Below the pieces are notes generated by a model. It worked only from the letters and a program-made list of their open reading frames with translations, ran no database searches and had not been told where the DNA came from. From Gammaproteobacteria bacterium (GTDB lineage: Bacteria; Pseudomonadota; Gammaproteobacteria; Pseudomonadales; Cellvibrionaceae): a stretch of 64,000 nt of DNA. This document shows, in pieces, positions 16,735-26,114 of the stretch; the first letter of the stretch is position 1, and each line of letters begins with the position of its first letter. The DNA lies in contig JAGKWY010000033.1 in assembly GCA_021151625.1 (NCBI GenBank), forward strand, positions 1-64,000. The letters are read 5' to 3'. The position numbers and the translations under genes were made by a program.

Positions 16735-18447
16735 ATGACGGTCAATTCAGGCGATAAAAATAACTGGCGGGAGAAATATCTGGGTGCTCTGGATGAGCAG
16801 GAGCAGTTGGAGAAAAAGTCTGCCCGGCAGCAGGAGTTATTGCGCAGTGCATTAGTGCGTGTGAGTCTGGCGGCCGATGGTCAGGACGAAGCACTGGATA
16901 ACATTTTGCTGCGCCTGCGCGAAAATTTGCGCGGCGAGTTTAGCTCTGCCGCTATAGGAAAAACCCTGGAGCAAGTGGAAAAAGCTGCCCTGGCATTTGA
17001 ATCCCAGCGCGATCAGGCCGGGCAGGAAGTGCGCTCGGCACTGGCTGAGTTAGCCAAAGCCCTGCAGTCGCTCAAGCTACCCAAGGGCACCGCCAAAGAA
17101 CTGGATAATTATTTAAGCCAACTGCCAGAACGTAGTAAAAAAATCCGTTTGTATCCCGCTTTACTGCAAGAGCTGGCGCGTATTCAACAGCAGGCGCTGG
17201 CAGACATTGAGCAGCCAAAAACCGGCTTCCTGGGAAAGCTGTTGGGATCTAAAACGGGCGATACTGGCAAAGCGGTTGAGTCGCCAGTTGAAGATGATTA
17301 CATCGACAGCCTGCCCTTGCCGGATGAGGTTGCGGCAGCTGTCGCGGTAGCGTCGGTGCCACCAGTTGAAGCCCCTGTTGCCAGTGTTGCACCACAGCGG
17401 GAAGACAAGAATGCCGCCCTGGCCGCGCAAATTGCCGGCGTTCTTAAGGACTTTCTCTGCAGCCTGGAAAATGAAGCGGCCATTAAAACCCGTGTCAGTC
17501 GGATTAGCGCCAAGCTTGCCGAAGGCATGGCCCCCGAGCTGCTGGTTCCCACGCTGGAAACTATCCGCGACCTGGTGATGGAGGCCTATCTGGCCGACAA
17601 CCAGGCCTTTGCCAGCTACCTCAAAAACGTCAATCAGGAGCTTGCGGAAATTTATGCGGTACTGGGCGGTGCAGTTAAGCATTCGCAAAATGAGCGCGAA
17701 GTCTCGCGTAAATTGCAGGATGACATGATGCGCGAAATGGGCGAGCTGGAATCTTCAGCGGCCAGTGCAACTGACCTCAACCAATTAAAAGATCGGGTGA
17801 AATCGCAGTTGGGCAATATCCGTCAGGCGCTGGATACTTACCAGCATGGCGATCAAACCCAGCAGCTGGCCATGCAGTTGGAAACCCTGGGTGCCAAAAT
17901 CAAAACCATGGAAGTGGAAGCCGAAAAAAATCGCACTACACTGGAAAAGCATCGACAAAAAGCCTTGCAAGACCCACTCACCGAATTACCCAATCGCGAA
18001 GCTTACAACGAGCGTGCCACGGCCGAAGTACAACGTTGGCAGCGCTATGGGCGCCCTTTGAGTGTGGCCATTTTTGATATAGACCATTTCAAACGTATTA
18101 ACGATACCTTTGGTCATCAGGCGGGCGATCGGGTAATCAAAGTGATTGGTCGCTCCATCGCTAAACGTTTGCGCGAAGTGGATTTCTTTTGTCGCTATGG
18201 CGGCGAAGAATTTGTGGCACTTATGCCGGAAACTGATAGCAAAACGGCGTTGGCGGTATTGGAAAAGGTGCGTGAGTCTATCGCTAATGCAGCGTTCAAC
18301 TACAAAGAGCAACCTATCACCATTACTGTATCCGTCGGTCTTACCGAATTTAAAGCAGGTGATGATCTGGAGACGGCATTTGAACGGGCAGATCAGGCGC
18401 TCTATAGCGCAAAATCTTCTGGCAGGAATCGTTGTCAACTGATGTGA
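16735..18447 (+). CDS. Diguanylate cyclase with coiled-coil N-terminus
   Basis: A cytoplasmic protein of 570 residues without signal peptide or membrane segments. A long helical N-terminal part contains an Ala/Val/Pro linker (about residues 185-225). A coiled coil leads into a C-terminal GGDEF domain: DPLTELPNRE, FDIDHFKRINDTFGHQ, and the active site GGEEF near residue 488. The inhibitory site RxxD (REVD) lies five residues before GGEEF, so the enzyme should make c-di-GMP and be product-inhibited. The ATG at 16735 is preferred to a GTG five codons earlier. It leads a run of five same-strand genes, and the next starts 29 bases after its stop. Confidence 0.9.
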   Translation: MTVNSGDKNNWREKYLGALDEQEQLEKKSARQQELLRSALVRVSLAADGQDEALDNILLRLRENLRGEFSSAAIGKTLEQVEKAALAFESQRDQAGQEVRSALAELAKALQSLKLPKGTAKELDNYLSQLPERSKKIRLYPALLQELARIQQQALADIEQPKTGFLGKLLGSKTGDTGKAVESPVEDDYIDSLPLPDEVAAAVAVASVPPVEAPVASVAPQREDKNAALAAQIAGVLKDFLCSLENEAAIKTRVSRISAKLAEGMAPELLVPTLETIRDLVMEAYLADNQAFASYLKNVNQELAEIYAVLGGAVKHSQNEREVSRKLQDDMMREMGELESSAASATDLNQLKDRVKSQLGNIRQALDTYQHGDQTQQLAMQLETLGAKIKTMEVEAEKNRTTLEKHRQKALQDPLTELPNREAYNERATAEVQRWQRYGRPLSVAIFDIDHFKRINDTFGHQAGDRVIKVIGRSIAKRLREVDFFCRYGGEEFVALMPETDSKTALAVLEKVRESIANAAFNYKEQPITITVSVGLTEFKAGDDLETAFERADQALYSAKSSGRNRCQLM

Positions 18448-18476
18448 CAGAGAACTTTTGTGGCAGGGAGTATGTG

Positions 18477-19130
18477 ATGAATCCATTGAACCATTACTGG
18501 CGCTGTGTGTTACCAGGCATGCTGATGGTGTTTTCTATTTCCGCGAGTGCGGCTGAATTTGCGCTGACGGTAAAAGATACCAAAGGCAATTTACAACCCG
18601 ATACCGTAGTGGCGCTGGTGCCGGCGCAAAAAACTAATTACGCAGATACACCCACAGTGGCGATTGATCAAATCAATAAACACTTTGTACCGGGGGTGAT
18701 GGCGGTGCGGGTAAATACCCAGGTACGTTTTCCCAACAGTGATGATATTCGCCATCACGTCTACTCTTTTTCACCCGCCAAAAAATTTGAGCTGCGCTTA
18801 TACCACGGCTTGTCCGCAGAGCCGGTATTGTTTGATAAACCCGGTACCGTGGTGTTGGGCTGCAATATCCACGATTCCATGGTGGGTTATATTTTTGTGG
18901 TGGACACGCCTTACTTTGCCGTGACCGATGCCCAGGGCCAGGCGCGCATTAGCCAATTGCCTGCGGGAAATTATCAGCTGGAAATTTATCATCCGCGCAT
19001 GAATAGCAATTATCCCGCGAGCAGTGTGCAGCTGGGTGCGAATGATAATAAACAGGATACACGCGTACTCGACAACTTGTCGGACGCGGCCACCAGCAAA
19101 TTGGAAGATGAATTTTCCAATCTCTTTTAA
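18477..19130 (+). CDS. Exported cupredoxin-like (methylamine-utilisation type) protein
   Basis: A periplasmic protein of 217 residues with a signal peptide ending SASA. The plastocyanin-like core has candidate copper ligands: His in DIRHHVYSF and the Cys/His/Met cluster CNIHDSMVGYIFVV, the order of a type 1 copper site. A C-terminal beta domain (ITDAQGQARISQLPAG pattern) resembles carboxypeptidase-regulatory folds. It is often annotated as a methylamine utilisation protein, but no amine dehydrogenase is here, so an electron-transfer or copper/redox-sensing role is more likely. The start is chosen at 18477 after GCAGGGAG. Neighbours link it to c-di-GMP signalling. Confidence 0.78.
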   Translation: MNPLNHYWRCVLPGMLMVFSISASAAEFALTVKDTKGNLQPDTVVALVPAQKTNYADTPTVAIDQINKHFVPGVMAVRVNTQVRFPNSDDIRHHVYSFSPAKKFELRLYHGLSAEPVLFDKPGTVVLGCNIHDSMVGYIFVVDTPYFAVTDAQGQARISQLPAGNYQLEIYHPRMNSNYPASSVQLGANDNKQDTRVLDNLSDAATSKLEDEFSNLF

Positions 19131-19235
19131 TTGAATTAACTGAGCCGCTTAAACCAGGTTGCTTTACATGGGCCATGTAAAATGGCCCGCGTTAAATAGC
19201 CTGGCTTAAATGGCTTGTCTTAAATGGAAGGTGCA

Positions 19236-21563
19236 ATGCCAAGATTCAGTTACCTGCTCAAATTGTTGGTATTTCTGATTGGCCTGGTGGTCATTCTGGA
19301 AGCTATTTCCTATATCGCCACTCGCGTGGCAATTAATAAAGCAGTCACTCAAAACGCGCGCGCTGAATTACTCGCGGGCGGCGAATTATTCAGTCGCTTG
19401 ATGCAAAAAAATGTCGAGCAACTCGCGCTTTCGGTAAAGGTACTCACTGAAGATTTTGGCTTTAAAGATGCGGTAGCTACCAACGATGAAAATACCATAG
19501 TGTCGGCACTGGTAAACCATTCTGCGCGTGTGAAAGCTGATATGGGTGTGCTGATTACCGGCGACGGAAAATTAATCGCCAGCGATCAGGCTTTTGGTGT
19601 GCAAATTGTGGATGAGTTTTCCCTACTCAAAGAACAAGTCAAACAGCGTGGCCAGGCCTACGATATTATTATTGCCAATGGACGCGCCTATCAGTTTGTA
19701 ATGTTTTCGGTAAAAGCGCCGGTGGTAATTGGTTTTGCTGGTATGGGTTTTGAAATTAAAAAAGAATTTAGCGATGATCTGCAAAGGCTCACGGGGTTGG
19801 AAGTTTCCTTTGTTGACGGCAAAGACAAACAGTTTCGCTATTTGAGCGGTACGCTAACTGAGGAACAACAAAGCCAGTTACTGAAAAATTTAAATCGCGA
19901 ACAAAAAACCGATGAAGTATTTATTTACGATGAGCTTATGACCCTGGCGGTCCCCGCTGCCCGTCAGAATACCCATTTGTTTGCGTTATTGCAGGTTCCC
20001 TTAAGTAAAGTACTCGCGCCTTATACACGTTTGAATGTGCAGCTATTTATTCTGGCCCTGGCATTTGCGGCGCTGGCAGCAATAGCCGCGCTATTTCTAG
20101 CGCGCAGTGTAACCAAACCGGTAAGTATTTTAGCGGATATAGCACGGCGTATTGCCGCCGGTTTTTACGCCACGCCGATTGCGGTGAAATCCAACGACGA
20201 GCTGGGCGATTTGGCCCATGCATTTATCAGCATGCAAAAAGCCATTGGCGAACGCGAGCAACAGGTGCTCTATCAATCGGAGCATGATCCGTTAACTGGC
20301 CTGCCTAATCGCCTGCGCATTTTACCGGAGCTGGAAGATGCCATTGCGCGCGCCGGCGTGTTGAAAGAAGCCATTTTCCTGTTAGTAATCGACATTAAAA
20401 ATTTCGGCCAGATCAATGATGAAATGAGCCAGGAGATTGGCGATACGGTATTGCGCGAAGTGGGGCAAAAAATCCAGCGCATATTGACCCATGGCGATGT
20501 ATTGCGTTTTGGCAGCGATGAATTTGTTGCAATCCTTATGTCGCCAGAGCAAGTCGTAGTCAGCGAATTTATTGAGTTAATTCACAGTGCTTTTAAAACA
20601 CCATTGGTGGTGAGCGGTATACAGCTGAGTATTGAAGTGAATATAGGTGCTGCGCAATATCCGGCTGATGCCGATAATGCCGAGTCATTGTTGCGTCGCG
20701 CCACGCTGGCGCTCAATGAGGGGCGCGCAAATGAACAGCGCAGCTGCTGGTATCAACAGGGCTGGGATGAAAAATATTTGCGTCGTTTGCATTTGTTCCG
20801 CGAGTTTGAACCTTCACTGGCGGCGGGATATCTCTCGCTGTATTACCAACCTAAAGTAAATCTGGAGCAGCCGGATTTATTGGGTGCAGAAGCGCTGGTG
20901 CGCTGGCGCCACCCGGAGCTGGGTTTTGTGCCGCCGGATGAATTTATCGGCGTGATCGAAAGTTCCGGGCAAATCACTTTGCTTACCCGCTGGGTATTAA
21001 AAACCGCCATTGCACAACTGCGCCAATTGCTCGATGAAGGTATCAAGTTGACCTGTTCCGTTAATTTATCCGCACTGGATTTATTAGTGGATGACTTGCC
21101 AGCCTACGTTGCTGAATTGCTGCAAGTGAATCGCGTGCCAGCAAAAAATTTATATCTGGAAATTACCGAGAGCGCGATTATGGGCGAAGCCGATAAATGC
21201 CTGCACAATTTGCAGCGTCTGCGTGACTTGGGAATTACCTTGTCGATTGACGATTTTGGTACCGGCTATTCTTCGCTTTCGCAATTGAAAAAATTGCCGG
21301 TGTCGGAATTAAAAATTGATAAATCGTTTATTTTAAATCTCACCACCAGTGCGGACGATCAATTAATTGTCCGCTCTACCATAGATTTGGGGCATACGCT
21401 CGGGTTGAGTGTTACCGCCGAAGGTGTTGAGTCAGAGGCAATTAAATCCCTGTTAAAAAGTTATGGCTGTGACACGGCCCAGGGTTATCTCTATAGCAAA
21501 CCTTTACCGGCGCGGGATTTTATCCAGTGGGTGCACCAGTACCTGGCGGAGCTGGTGGAATAA
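19236..21563 (+). CDS. Cache-HAMP-GGDEF-EAL sensor, probable c-di-GMP phosphodiesterase
   Basis: The protein has one N-terminal membrane segment (YLLKLLVFLIGLVVILEAI), a periplasmic Cache-like sensor to about residue 265, a second membrane segment, HAMP (SVTKPVSILADIARRIAAG), then GGDEF and EAL. The GGDEF site reads GSDEF near residue 426 and may be weak or only GTP-binding. The EAL domain keeps its catalytic set (EALVRW near 551, NLSA, EITES, DDFGTGYSS, KIDKSF, EGVES), so it should hydrolyse c-di-GMP. It starts at 19236 because AAGGTGC, read as a start in the upstream ATG, is better placed as its ribosome site. It sits between a cupredoxin-like and a DUF3034 gene. Confidence 0.9.
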   Translation: MPRFSYLLKLLVFLIGLVVILEAISYIATRVAINKAVTQNARAELLAGGELFSRLMQKNVEQLALSVKVLTEDFGFKDAVATNDENTIVSALVNHSARVKADMGVLITGDGKLIASDQAFGVQIVDEFSLLKEQVKQRGQAYDIIIANGRAYQFVMFSVKAPVVIGFAGMGFEIKKEFSDDLQRLTGLEVSFVDGKDKQFRYLSGTLTEEQQSQLLKNLNREQKTDEVFIYDELMTLAVPAARQNTHLFALLQVPLSKVLAPYTRLNVQLFILALAFAALAAIAALFLARSVTKPVSILADIARRIAAGFYATPIAVKSNDELGDLAHAFISMQKAIGEREQQVLYQSEHDPLTGLPNRLRILPELEDAIARAGVLKEAIFLLVIDIKNFGQINDEMSQEIGDTVLREVGQKIQRILTHGDVLRFGSDEFVAILMSPEQVVVSEFIELIHSAFKTPLVVSGIQLSIEVNIGAAQYPADADNAESLLRRATLALNEGRANEQRSCWYQQGWDEKYLRRLHLFREFEPSLAAGYLSLYYQPKVNLEQPDLLGAEALVRWRHPELGFVPPDEFIGVIESSGQITLLTRWVLKTAIAQLRQLLDEGIKLTCSVNLSALDLLVDDLPAYVAELLQVNRVPAKNLYLEITESAIMGEADKCLHNLQRLRDLGITLSIDDFGTGYSSLSQLKKLPVSELKIDKSFILNLTTSADDQLIVRSTIDLGHTLGLSVTAEGVESEAIKSLLKSYGCDTAQGYLYSKPLPARDFIQWVHQYLAELVE

Positions 21564-21607
21564 ATAGTAGTGGTGGATTAATGATCTGCGCTAAAGGAGT
21601 GAACAAG

Positions 21608-22486
21608 ATGAAAATCGGCGGGATAATTTTTTTACTGTGTTGCACCAATGGTGTCTGGGCAACCACGCTGGACAGCGATGAAAAAATCACGCGCAGCCGT
21701 TTGCTGGTGACTGGCGGCGCTTCAACCATTGAAGGTACCGCGGGCGGTGGCATAGTGCCCATGGCTGTTATTTCCGGTTATGGGGCCCAGGAAGAGCAGG
21801 GCGGTACTGCCTTTGCGAGTTACGTGGATACTGGTGATTACCAACTTGAAGTGTTCGGCGCTAGCTGGAGCTGGCGCAATCGTTTGGAATTATCGGTCGC
21901 GCAACAAAAACTCACCCATGATTCACTCACTGCTGCATTGAGTTTACCAACGGATTCCATTAGCCAGCGAATTTATTCGGCCAAGCTGCGCGTTGCGGGT
22001 GATTTAATTTATACGCCCATACCGCAAATTAGCCTGGGTGTGCAACACAAGGAAAATCTGGATTTTTTAGTGCCGGGGGCAGTGGGTGCTAAAGAAGACT
22101 CAGGTACCGATATTAATCTAACCGCGACTAAAGTTTTTCTGGGTGGATTGTTTAATCGCAATTTATTACTTAATGCCAATTTGCGTTACACCAATGCCAA
22201 TCAGACCGGCCTGGTAGGATTTGGTGGCGATAAAAATGACGATAAAGAAATCCTGCCAGAAATTTCCGTCGGTGTACTGTTAAACAAACACTGGCTGCTG
22301 GGCACTGAATATCGCCAAAAACCCAACAACCTTTCCTTTATTAAAGAAGACGATTGGCAAACCGCATTTGTTGGCTGGTTTCCTTCACGCAATATCGCTG
22401 TGGTTGCTGCCTGGGTAGATCTGGGGGAAGTTGCCACTTTTAAAGACCAGAATGGCTGGTATTTATCTTTACAGGGGAGTTTTTAA
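21608..22486 (+). CDS. DUF3034 family outer-membrane-type protein
   Basis: A signal peptide (IGGIIFLLCCTNGVWA) is followed by about 275 residues of alternating beta-rich sequence ending in an aromatic C-terminus (YLSLQGSF), the mark of an outer-membrane barrel. The repeated glycine-rich start (LLVTGGASTIEGTAGGGIVP) and YRQKPNNL fit DUF3034. The function of the family is not established. The gene is 44 bases after the GGDEF-EAL gene and two bases before the truncated hemoglobin, so the set is probably one transcript. Confidence 0.75.
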   Translation: MKIGGIIFLLCCTNGVWATTLDSDEKITRSRLLVTGGASTIEGTAGGGIVPMAVISGYGAQEEQGGTAFASYVDTGDYQLEVFGASWSWRNRLELSVAQQKLTHDSLTAALSLPTDSISQRIYSAKLRVAGDLIYTPIPQISLGVQHKENLDFLVPGAVGAKEDSGTDINLTATKVFLGGLFNRNLLLNANLRYTNANQTGLVGFGGDKNDDKEILPEISVGVLLNKHWLLGTEYRQKPNNLSFIKEDDWQTAFVGWFPSRNIAVVAAWVDLGEVATFKDQNGWYLSLQGSF

Positions 22487-22488
22487 TA

Positions 22489-22917
22489 ATGCGTATTCAA
22501 TGCGTAACCATTCTGAGTGTGCTGTTAGCGCTACTGTTATCCGCCTGCGCCAGCGGCCCCAAAAAATCCCTCTATGACGAGCTCGGTCAATACGAAGGTA
22601 TCGACAATATTGTGCGCGAACTTATTTTTGTGATCGCCACCGATGAGCGTGTGAAGCCGCGCTACAAGGGTGTGAATATGCAGCACTTTAAAAAAGGCCT
22701 GAGCGATTATATTTGCGAACTTTCCGGCGGCCCTTGCGATTACAACAATGAAAATATGCAGCAGGTTCACGCTGGCCATAATTACACCAACACCGAATTT
22801 AACGCGATAGTGGACGACCTGATTCTGGCGATGGAAAAACGCGGCGTTCCCGTCGCGACCCAAAATCGGTTGTTGGCACTATTAGCGCCTGCCTATAAAG
22901 ATGTGGTTTACCAATAA
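22489..22917 (+). CDS. Group 1 truncated hemoglobin with lipoprotein signal
   Basis: The leader has a lipobox, LLLSAC (Cys 20), so the protein should be a membrane-anchored periplasmic lipoprotein, which is unusual for a globin. The rest is a 2-on-2 truncated hemoglobin: SLYDELGQYEGI at the start, the AB/E helices, and a proximal His in QQVHAGHNYT near residue 94. Group 1 globins bind O2 or NO. In the periplasm it could detoxify NO or feed gas/redox status to the neighbouring sensor. Two Cys (about residues 76 and 83) flank the E helix. It is the last gene of the run, before a strong hairpin. Confidence 0.85.
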   Translation: MRIQCVTILSVLLALLLSACASGPKKSLYDELGQYEGIDNIVRELIFVIATDERVKPRYKGVNMQHFKKGLSDYICELSGGPCDYNNENMQQVHAGHNYTNTEFNAIVDDLILAMEKRGVPVATQNRLLALLAPAYKDVVYQ

Positions 22918-22945
22918 TTATTGGTAAACCACATCCGCAACTTTT
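22900..22945 (+). terminator. Terminator-like inverted repeat across the hemoglobin stop codon
   Basis: A perfect 16-bp stem (22900-22915 with 22920-22935, loop AATT) begins inside the last codons and is followed by a T-rich stretch. It would close the operon. Confidence 0.8.
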
Positions 22946-23087
22946 GTTTTAACACTATTTAACATATATCCACAAATTTGAGTGTGCTCGCGCACAGTGT
23001 CAGGTTTATTCTCTGCAATACCTGACTTGTATGCCAGTTGTTGTAATTGGCAACTACACATAACAAAAACAGCTCGAGACAATCTGA

Positions 23088-25580
23088 ATGAAAACACCAG
23101 CTTTGAAAAAATCGGCGCTTGCCCTGTTGATGGCGAGCATCATTTCCGCACCGGCTATTTGGGCCGATGCATTAACTCTGAATAGTCAGGATTACTTTGA
23201 AATGCAGGGGCTGAATGTCACTGTATTTAGTGATATTTATCCCGATGGCCATCAAACCGGGGTCACGGTAATCCAGCATGGCAGCCGCGTGGCCGCCAAT
23301 GGTGATTTGCGCCTGGAAATTTCTCCCGGCCAGTGGTCGCCTATGCCAGTGGGTGGCAAACAAACTGTCGATAAAAAAACACAAACCATCAGCCAAACGC
23401 TTTCCTATCCAGACCCGAGTAAAGACCGCAAAGGTTTTAATCCCATTATTTATCCGGATTTAAAATTTACCTATCAAGTCAATGTAACGGCGCTGAAAGA
23501 CAATCAATTTAAAATCAGTGTGGATTTGGAACAGCCGCTGCCACAAGAGTGGGTGGGGAAAATCGGTTTCAATTTTGAGATTTTTCCCGGTGAGTTTTTT
23601 GGTAAGTCCTGGTTGCTGGATGAGCAGAGCGGAATTTTCCCGCAACAACCTAATGGGCCGCTGGTGAATCCTCACGGTGAATTTCTAACAGCAGCCCTGG
23701 CCACCGGTAAAAAATTAATTGTCGCGCCCGATACTGATAAGCAGCGCATGACCATTGAAAGTAAAACCGGTGAACTGGAATTGTGGGATGGCCGTGCCAA
23801 CCACAACAATGGCTGGTACATAGTGCGTGGCGTTATTCCCGCCGAAAAAACCACTGGCGCGTTGGAATGGATTGTAACTCCGCATGTTGTTAAGAACTGG
23901 GTTTATGAGCCGGTGATTCAGGTATCGCAAGTGGGTTATGGCACAGCACAAACCAAGCAAGTGGTGATCGAGCAAGACAAACGCGATACCAAAGCCTCAG
24001 AGATAAAAATTTATCAATTGTCCGAAAACGGAAAAACGCTGGTGAAAAAAGCCAAAGTAAAACCTTGGGGCAATTTCCTGCGTTACCAATACATGACTTA
24101 CGATTTCTCGGACATCAAAACACCGGGCATGTACCAAATCAACTATCGCGATAAAACCTCGCACGCATTTAAAATTGGTGACGATGTGTTATCGCGTCAC
24201 GCCTGGCAGCCGACCCTGGAATATTTTTTACCGGTGCAGATGTGCCATATGCGCGTGAATGAAAAATACCGTGTGTGGCACGGCCTGGATCACCAGGATG
24301 ATGCGCGCATGATGCCGCTCAATTTTAATCATATCGACGGTTATATTTCCGATGGCAGCACGCGCACTAAATTCAAGCCGGGTGAAACGGTACCCGGTTT
24401 AAATGCCGGTGGCTGGCACGATGCCGGTGATTACGACCTGCGTGTGGAGTCGCAAATGGGCACTGTATGGTTGCTCGCTACTATGGTGGAAGAATTTGGA
24501 TTAAATCACGATGCGACTTTAATTGATCAGGATAAAAAGCTGGTCGAGATACATGTTGCCGATGGTAAAAACGATGCGCTGCAGCAAATCGAACATGGCT
24601 TATTGAGTGTACTCGGCGGCTATAAAGCCATGGGCCGTTTGTATCGCGGCATTATTGAACCGACGATTCGCCAATATGTTCTGCTTGGCGATGCGATGGT
24701 ACAAACCGATAATTTTCCCTATGACCCATCACTTAAAGAAGACGAAGTGAAAAATGGAAAATCTGGCACGCCCGATGACCGCTGGGTTTTTACCGAAGAC
24801 AATCCCGAGCGCGAACTGGATGTTGCTGCGGGTTTAGCAGCTGCCGCGCGCGTATTAAAAACTTACAATCCACAAATGGCCAAAGAGGCATTGGATGCGG
24901 CGCAAAATTTGTATCGCATCGCAGCCCCCAAAACCAAAAAGCAGGATGTGCGCGTGTTTGCACTGGCCGAATTAATTCTCGCCACTGGCAGTGATGCTTA
25001 CCATAAAGAATTAATTAGCTTGCAGCAAAATATAGTGGCAGAGATTGAAAAAACTGGTTGGGCAATTGGTCGGGTAATGCCATCCATTAACGATGAAAAA
25101 TTTACCGCGGCGGTAAATAGTGCGGTAGACAACTATCAAAAAACCGTGCGCGAGCGCGCTAAAACTGAATCGCCCTACGGCGTACCTTACAAACCGAATA
25201 TTTGGGGCGCGGGTTGGAGCATCCAGGATTTTGGCGTTAAACAATATTTCTTCCACAAATCCTGGCCGCAATTTACCGGCACTGATTCCTATGTAAATGC
25301 GTTGAATTTTGTGTTGGGCGTACACCCGGGCGATAACACCCGAAGTTTTGCCTCCGGTGTAGGTGCCAATTCCGCCACAGTCGCATACGGTGTCAATCGC
25401 GCCGACTGGTCTTATATTCCCGGTGGCGTAATTTCCGGCACCGCATTAATTCGCCCGGATTTACCCGAATTAAAAATCTGGCCTTTCTTCTGGCAACAAA
25501 CCGAATACGTAATGGGTGGTGGTGAAGCCAACTACATGTTTTTGGCGCTGGCGGTTGATAAGTTGAACAACAGTAAATAA
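23088..25580 (+). CDS. GH9 family cellulase/endoglucanase with N-terminal Ig-like domain
   Basis: The 830-residue exported protein has a Sec signal peptide ending WADA. A beta-rich N-terminal region comes next, then a CelD_N-type Ig-like domain (QVSQVGYGTAQTKQVVI), then the GH9 (alpha/alpha)6 catalytic domain. The nucleophile-activating Asp pair is in GGWHDAGDYD near residue 443 and the acid Glu in GGGEANYMFL near 811; VLGVHPGDNTRSF and the substrate-site stretch ahead of it are also typical. It should cleave beta-1,4-glucan. It has no cellulose-binding module or linker, so it may act on oligosaccharides in the periplasm. The T2SS at 48-59 kb is the likely route if it is secreted. Confidence 0.9.
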   Translation: MKTPALKKSALALLMASIISAPAIWADALTLNSQDYFEMQGLNVTVFSDIYPDGHQTGVTVIQHGSRVAANGDLRLEISPGQWSPMPVGGKQTVDKKTQTISQTLSYPDPSKDRKGFNPIIYPDLKFTYQVNVTALKDNQFKISVDLEQPLPQEWVGKIGFNFEIFPGEFFGKSWLLDEQSGIFPQQPNGPLVNPHGEFLTAALATGKKLIVAPDTDKQRMTIESKTGELELWDGRANHNNGWYIVRGVIPAEKTTGALEWIVTPHVVKNWVYEPVIQVSQVGYGTAQTKQVVIEQDKRDTKASEIKIYQLSENGKTLVKKAKVKPWGNFLRYQYMTYDFSDIKTPGMYQINYRDKTSHAFKIGDDVLSRHAWQPTLEYFLPVQMCHMRVNEKYRVWHGLDHQDDARMMPLNFNHIDGYISDGSTRTKFKPGETVPGLNAGGWHDAGDYDLRVESQMGTVWLLATMVEEFGLNHDATLIDQDKKLVEIHVADGKNDALQQIEHGLLSVLGGYKAMGRLYRGIIEPTIRQYVLLGDAMVQTDNFPYDPSLKEDEVKNGKSGTPDDRWVFTEDNPERELDVAAGLAAAARVLKTYNPQMAKEALDAAQNLYRIAAPKTKKQDVRVFALAELILATGSDAYHKELISLQQNIVAEIEKTGWAIGRVMPSINDEKFTAAVNSAVDNYQKTVRERAKTESPYGVPYKPNIWGAGWSIQDFGVKQYFFHKSWPQFTGTDSYVNALNFVLGVHPGDNTRSFASGVGANSATVAYGVNRADWSYIPGGVISGTALIRPDLPELKIWPFFWQQTEYVMGGGEANYMFLALAVDKLNNSK

Positions 25581-25643
25581 GTTTTTATCCATTGTGGTAA
25601 TAGGTTATAAATAATTTTTACTGCAAGTATTTTTTCTGGGGTA

Positions 25644-26114
25644 GAGCGGGGCTGCTTTAGGTTTTATTGTAGCTAAAATTATTGCTGGTTCTACTGAACC
25701 GGGTAGTACGCTTAATACTATTGCGAATAGAACTGCAGATATTAGTGAAGCCTCTATGGGAGGGAAGACCCGTGGATCAAAAGTGACGCAAATAAAGCAG
25801 CCGGTGATGCATTTGAACAAGAGGTTGGAGATAAATTAAAGCAAACAAGAACAGAGGTGGCATCACAGATTACTGTTAAGACGGAATCAGGAGTTAAAAC
25901 GAAAATTGATTTTTTAACTAAAGATGAAAATGGAAGTGTTGGTTGCATCGAGTGTAAGGCTTCACCAACTGCGCCGTTGACTAAAAATCAGAAAGCGCCA
26001 TTCCCTGAAATCGAAAAAACTGGTGGTGTTATAGTTGGCCAAGGAAAGCCGGGATTCCCGGGTGGTACCGTAATTTCTCCAACTAAAGTTGAAATTATTC
26101 GGAAGGAAAATTAA
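25644..26114 (+). pseudogene. Orphan polymorphic-toxin remnant with PD-(D/E)XK-like nuclease end
   Basis: Two frames carry pieces of one protein. First, 25644-25776 reads GAALGFIVAKII, then NTIANRTADISEASMGG, resembling the pre-toxin region of large Rhs/CDI-type proteins. The reading then shifts frame and 25749-26114 gives DPWIKSDANKAAGDAFEQEV followed by a nuclease-like core, KIDFLTKDENG, IECKAS and TKNQ, i.e. the D...ExK...Q pattern. Without a start, signal or delivery domain it cannot be a working full-length effector; a GTG at 25857 could yield an 85-residue core. The local sequence is clearly more AT-rich than its surroundings, which suggests transfer. The immunity-like gene follows at once. 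Confidence 0.65.
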
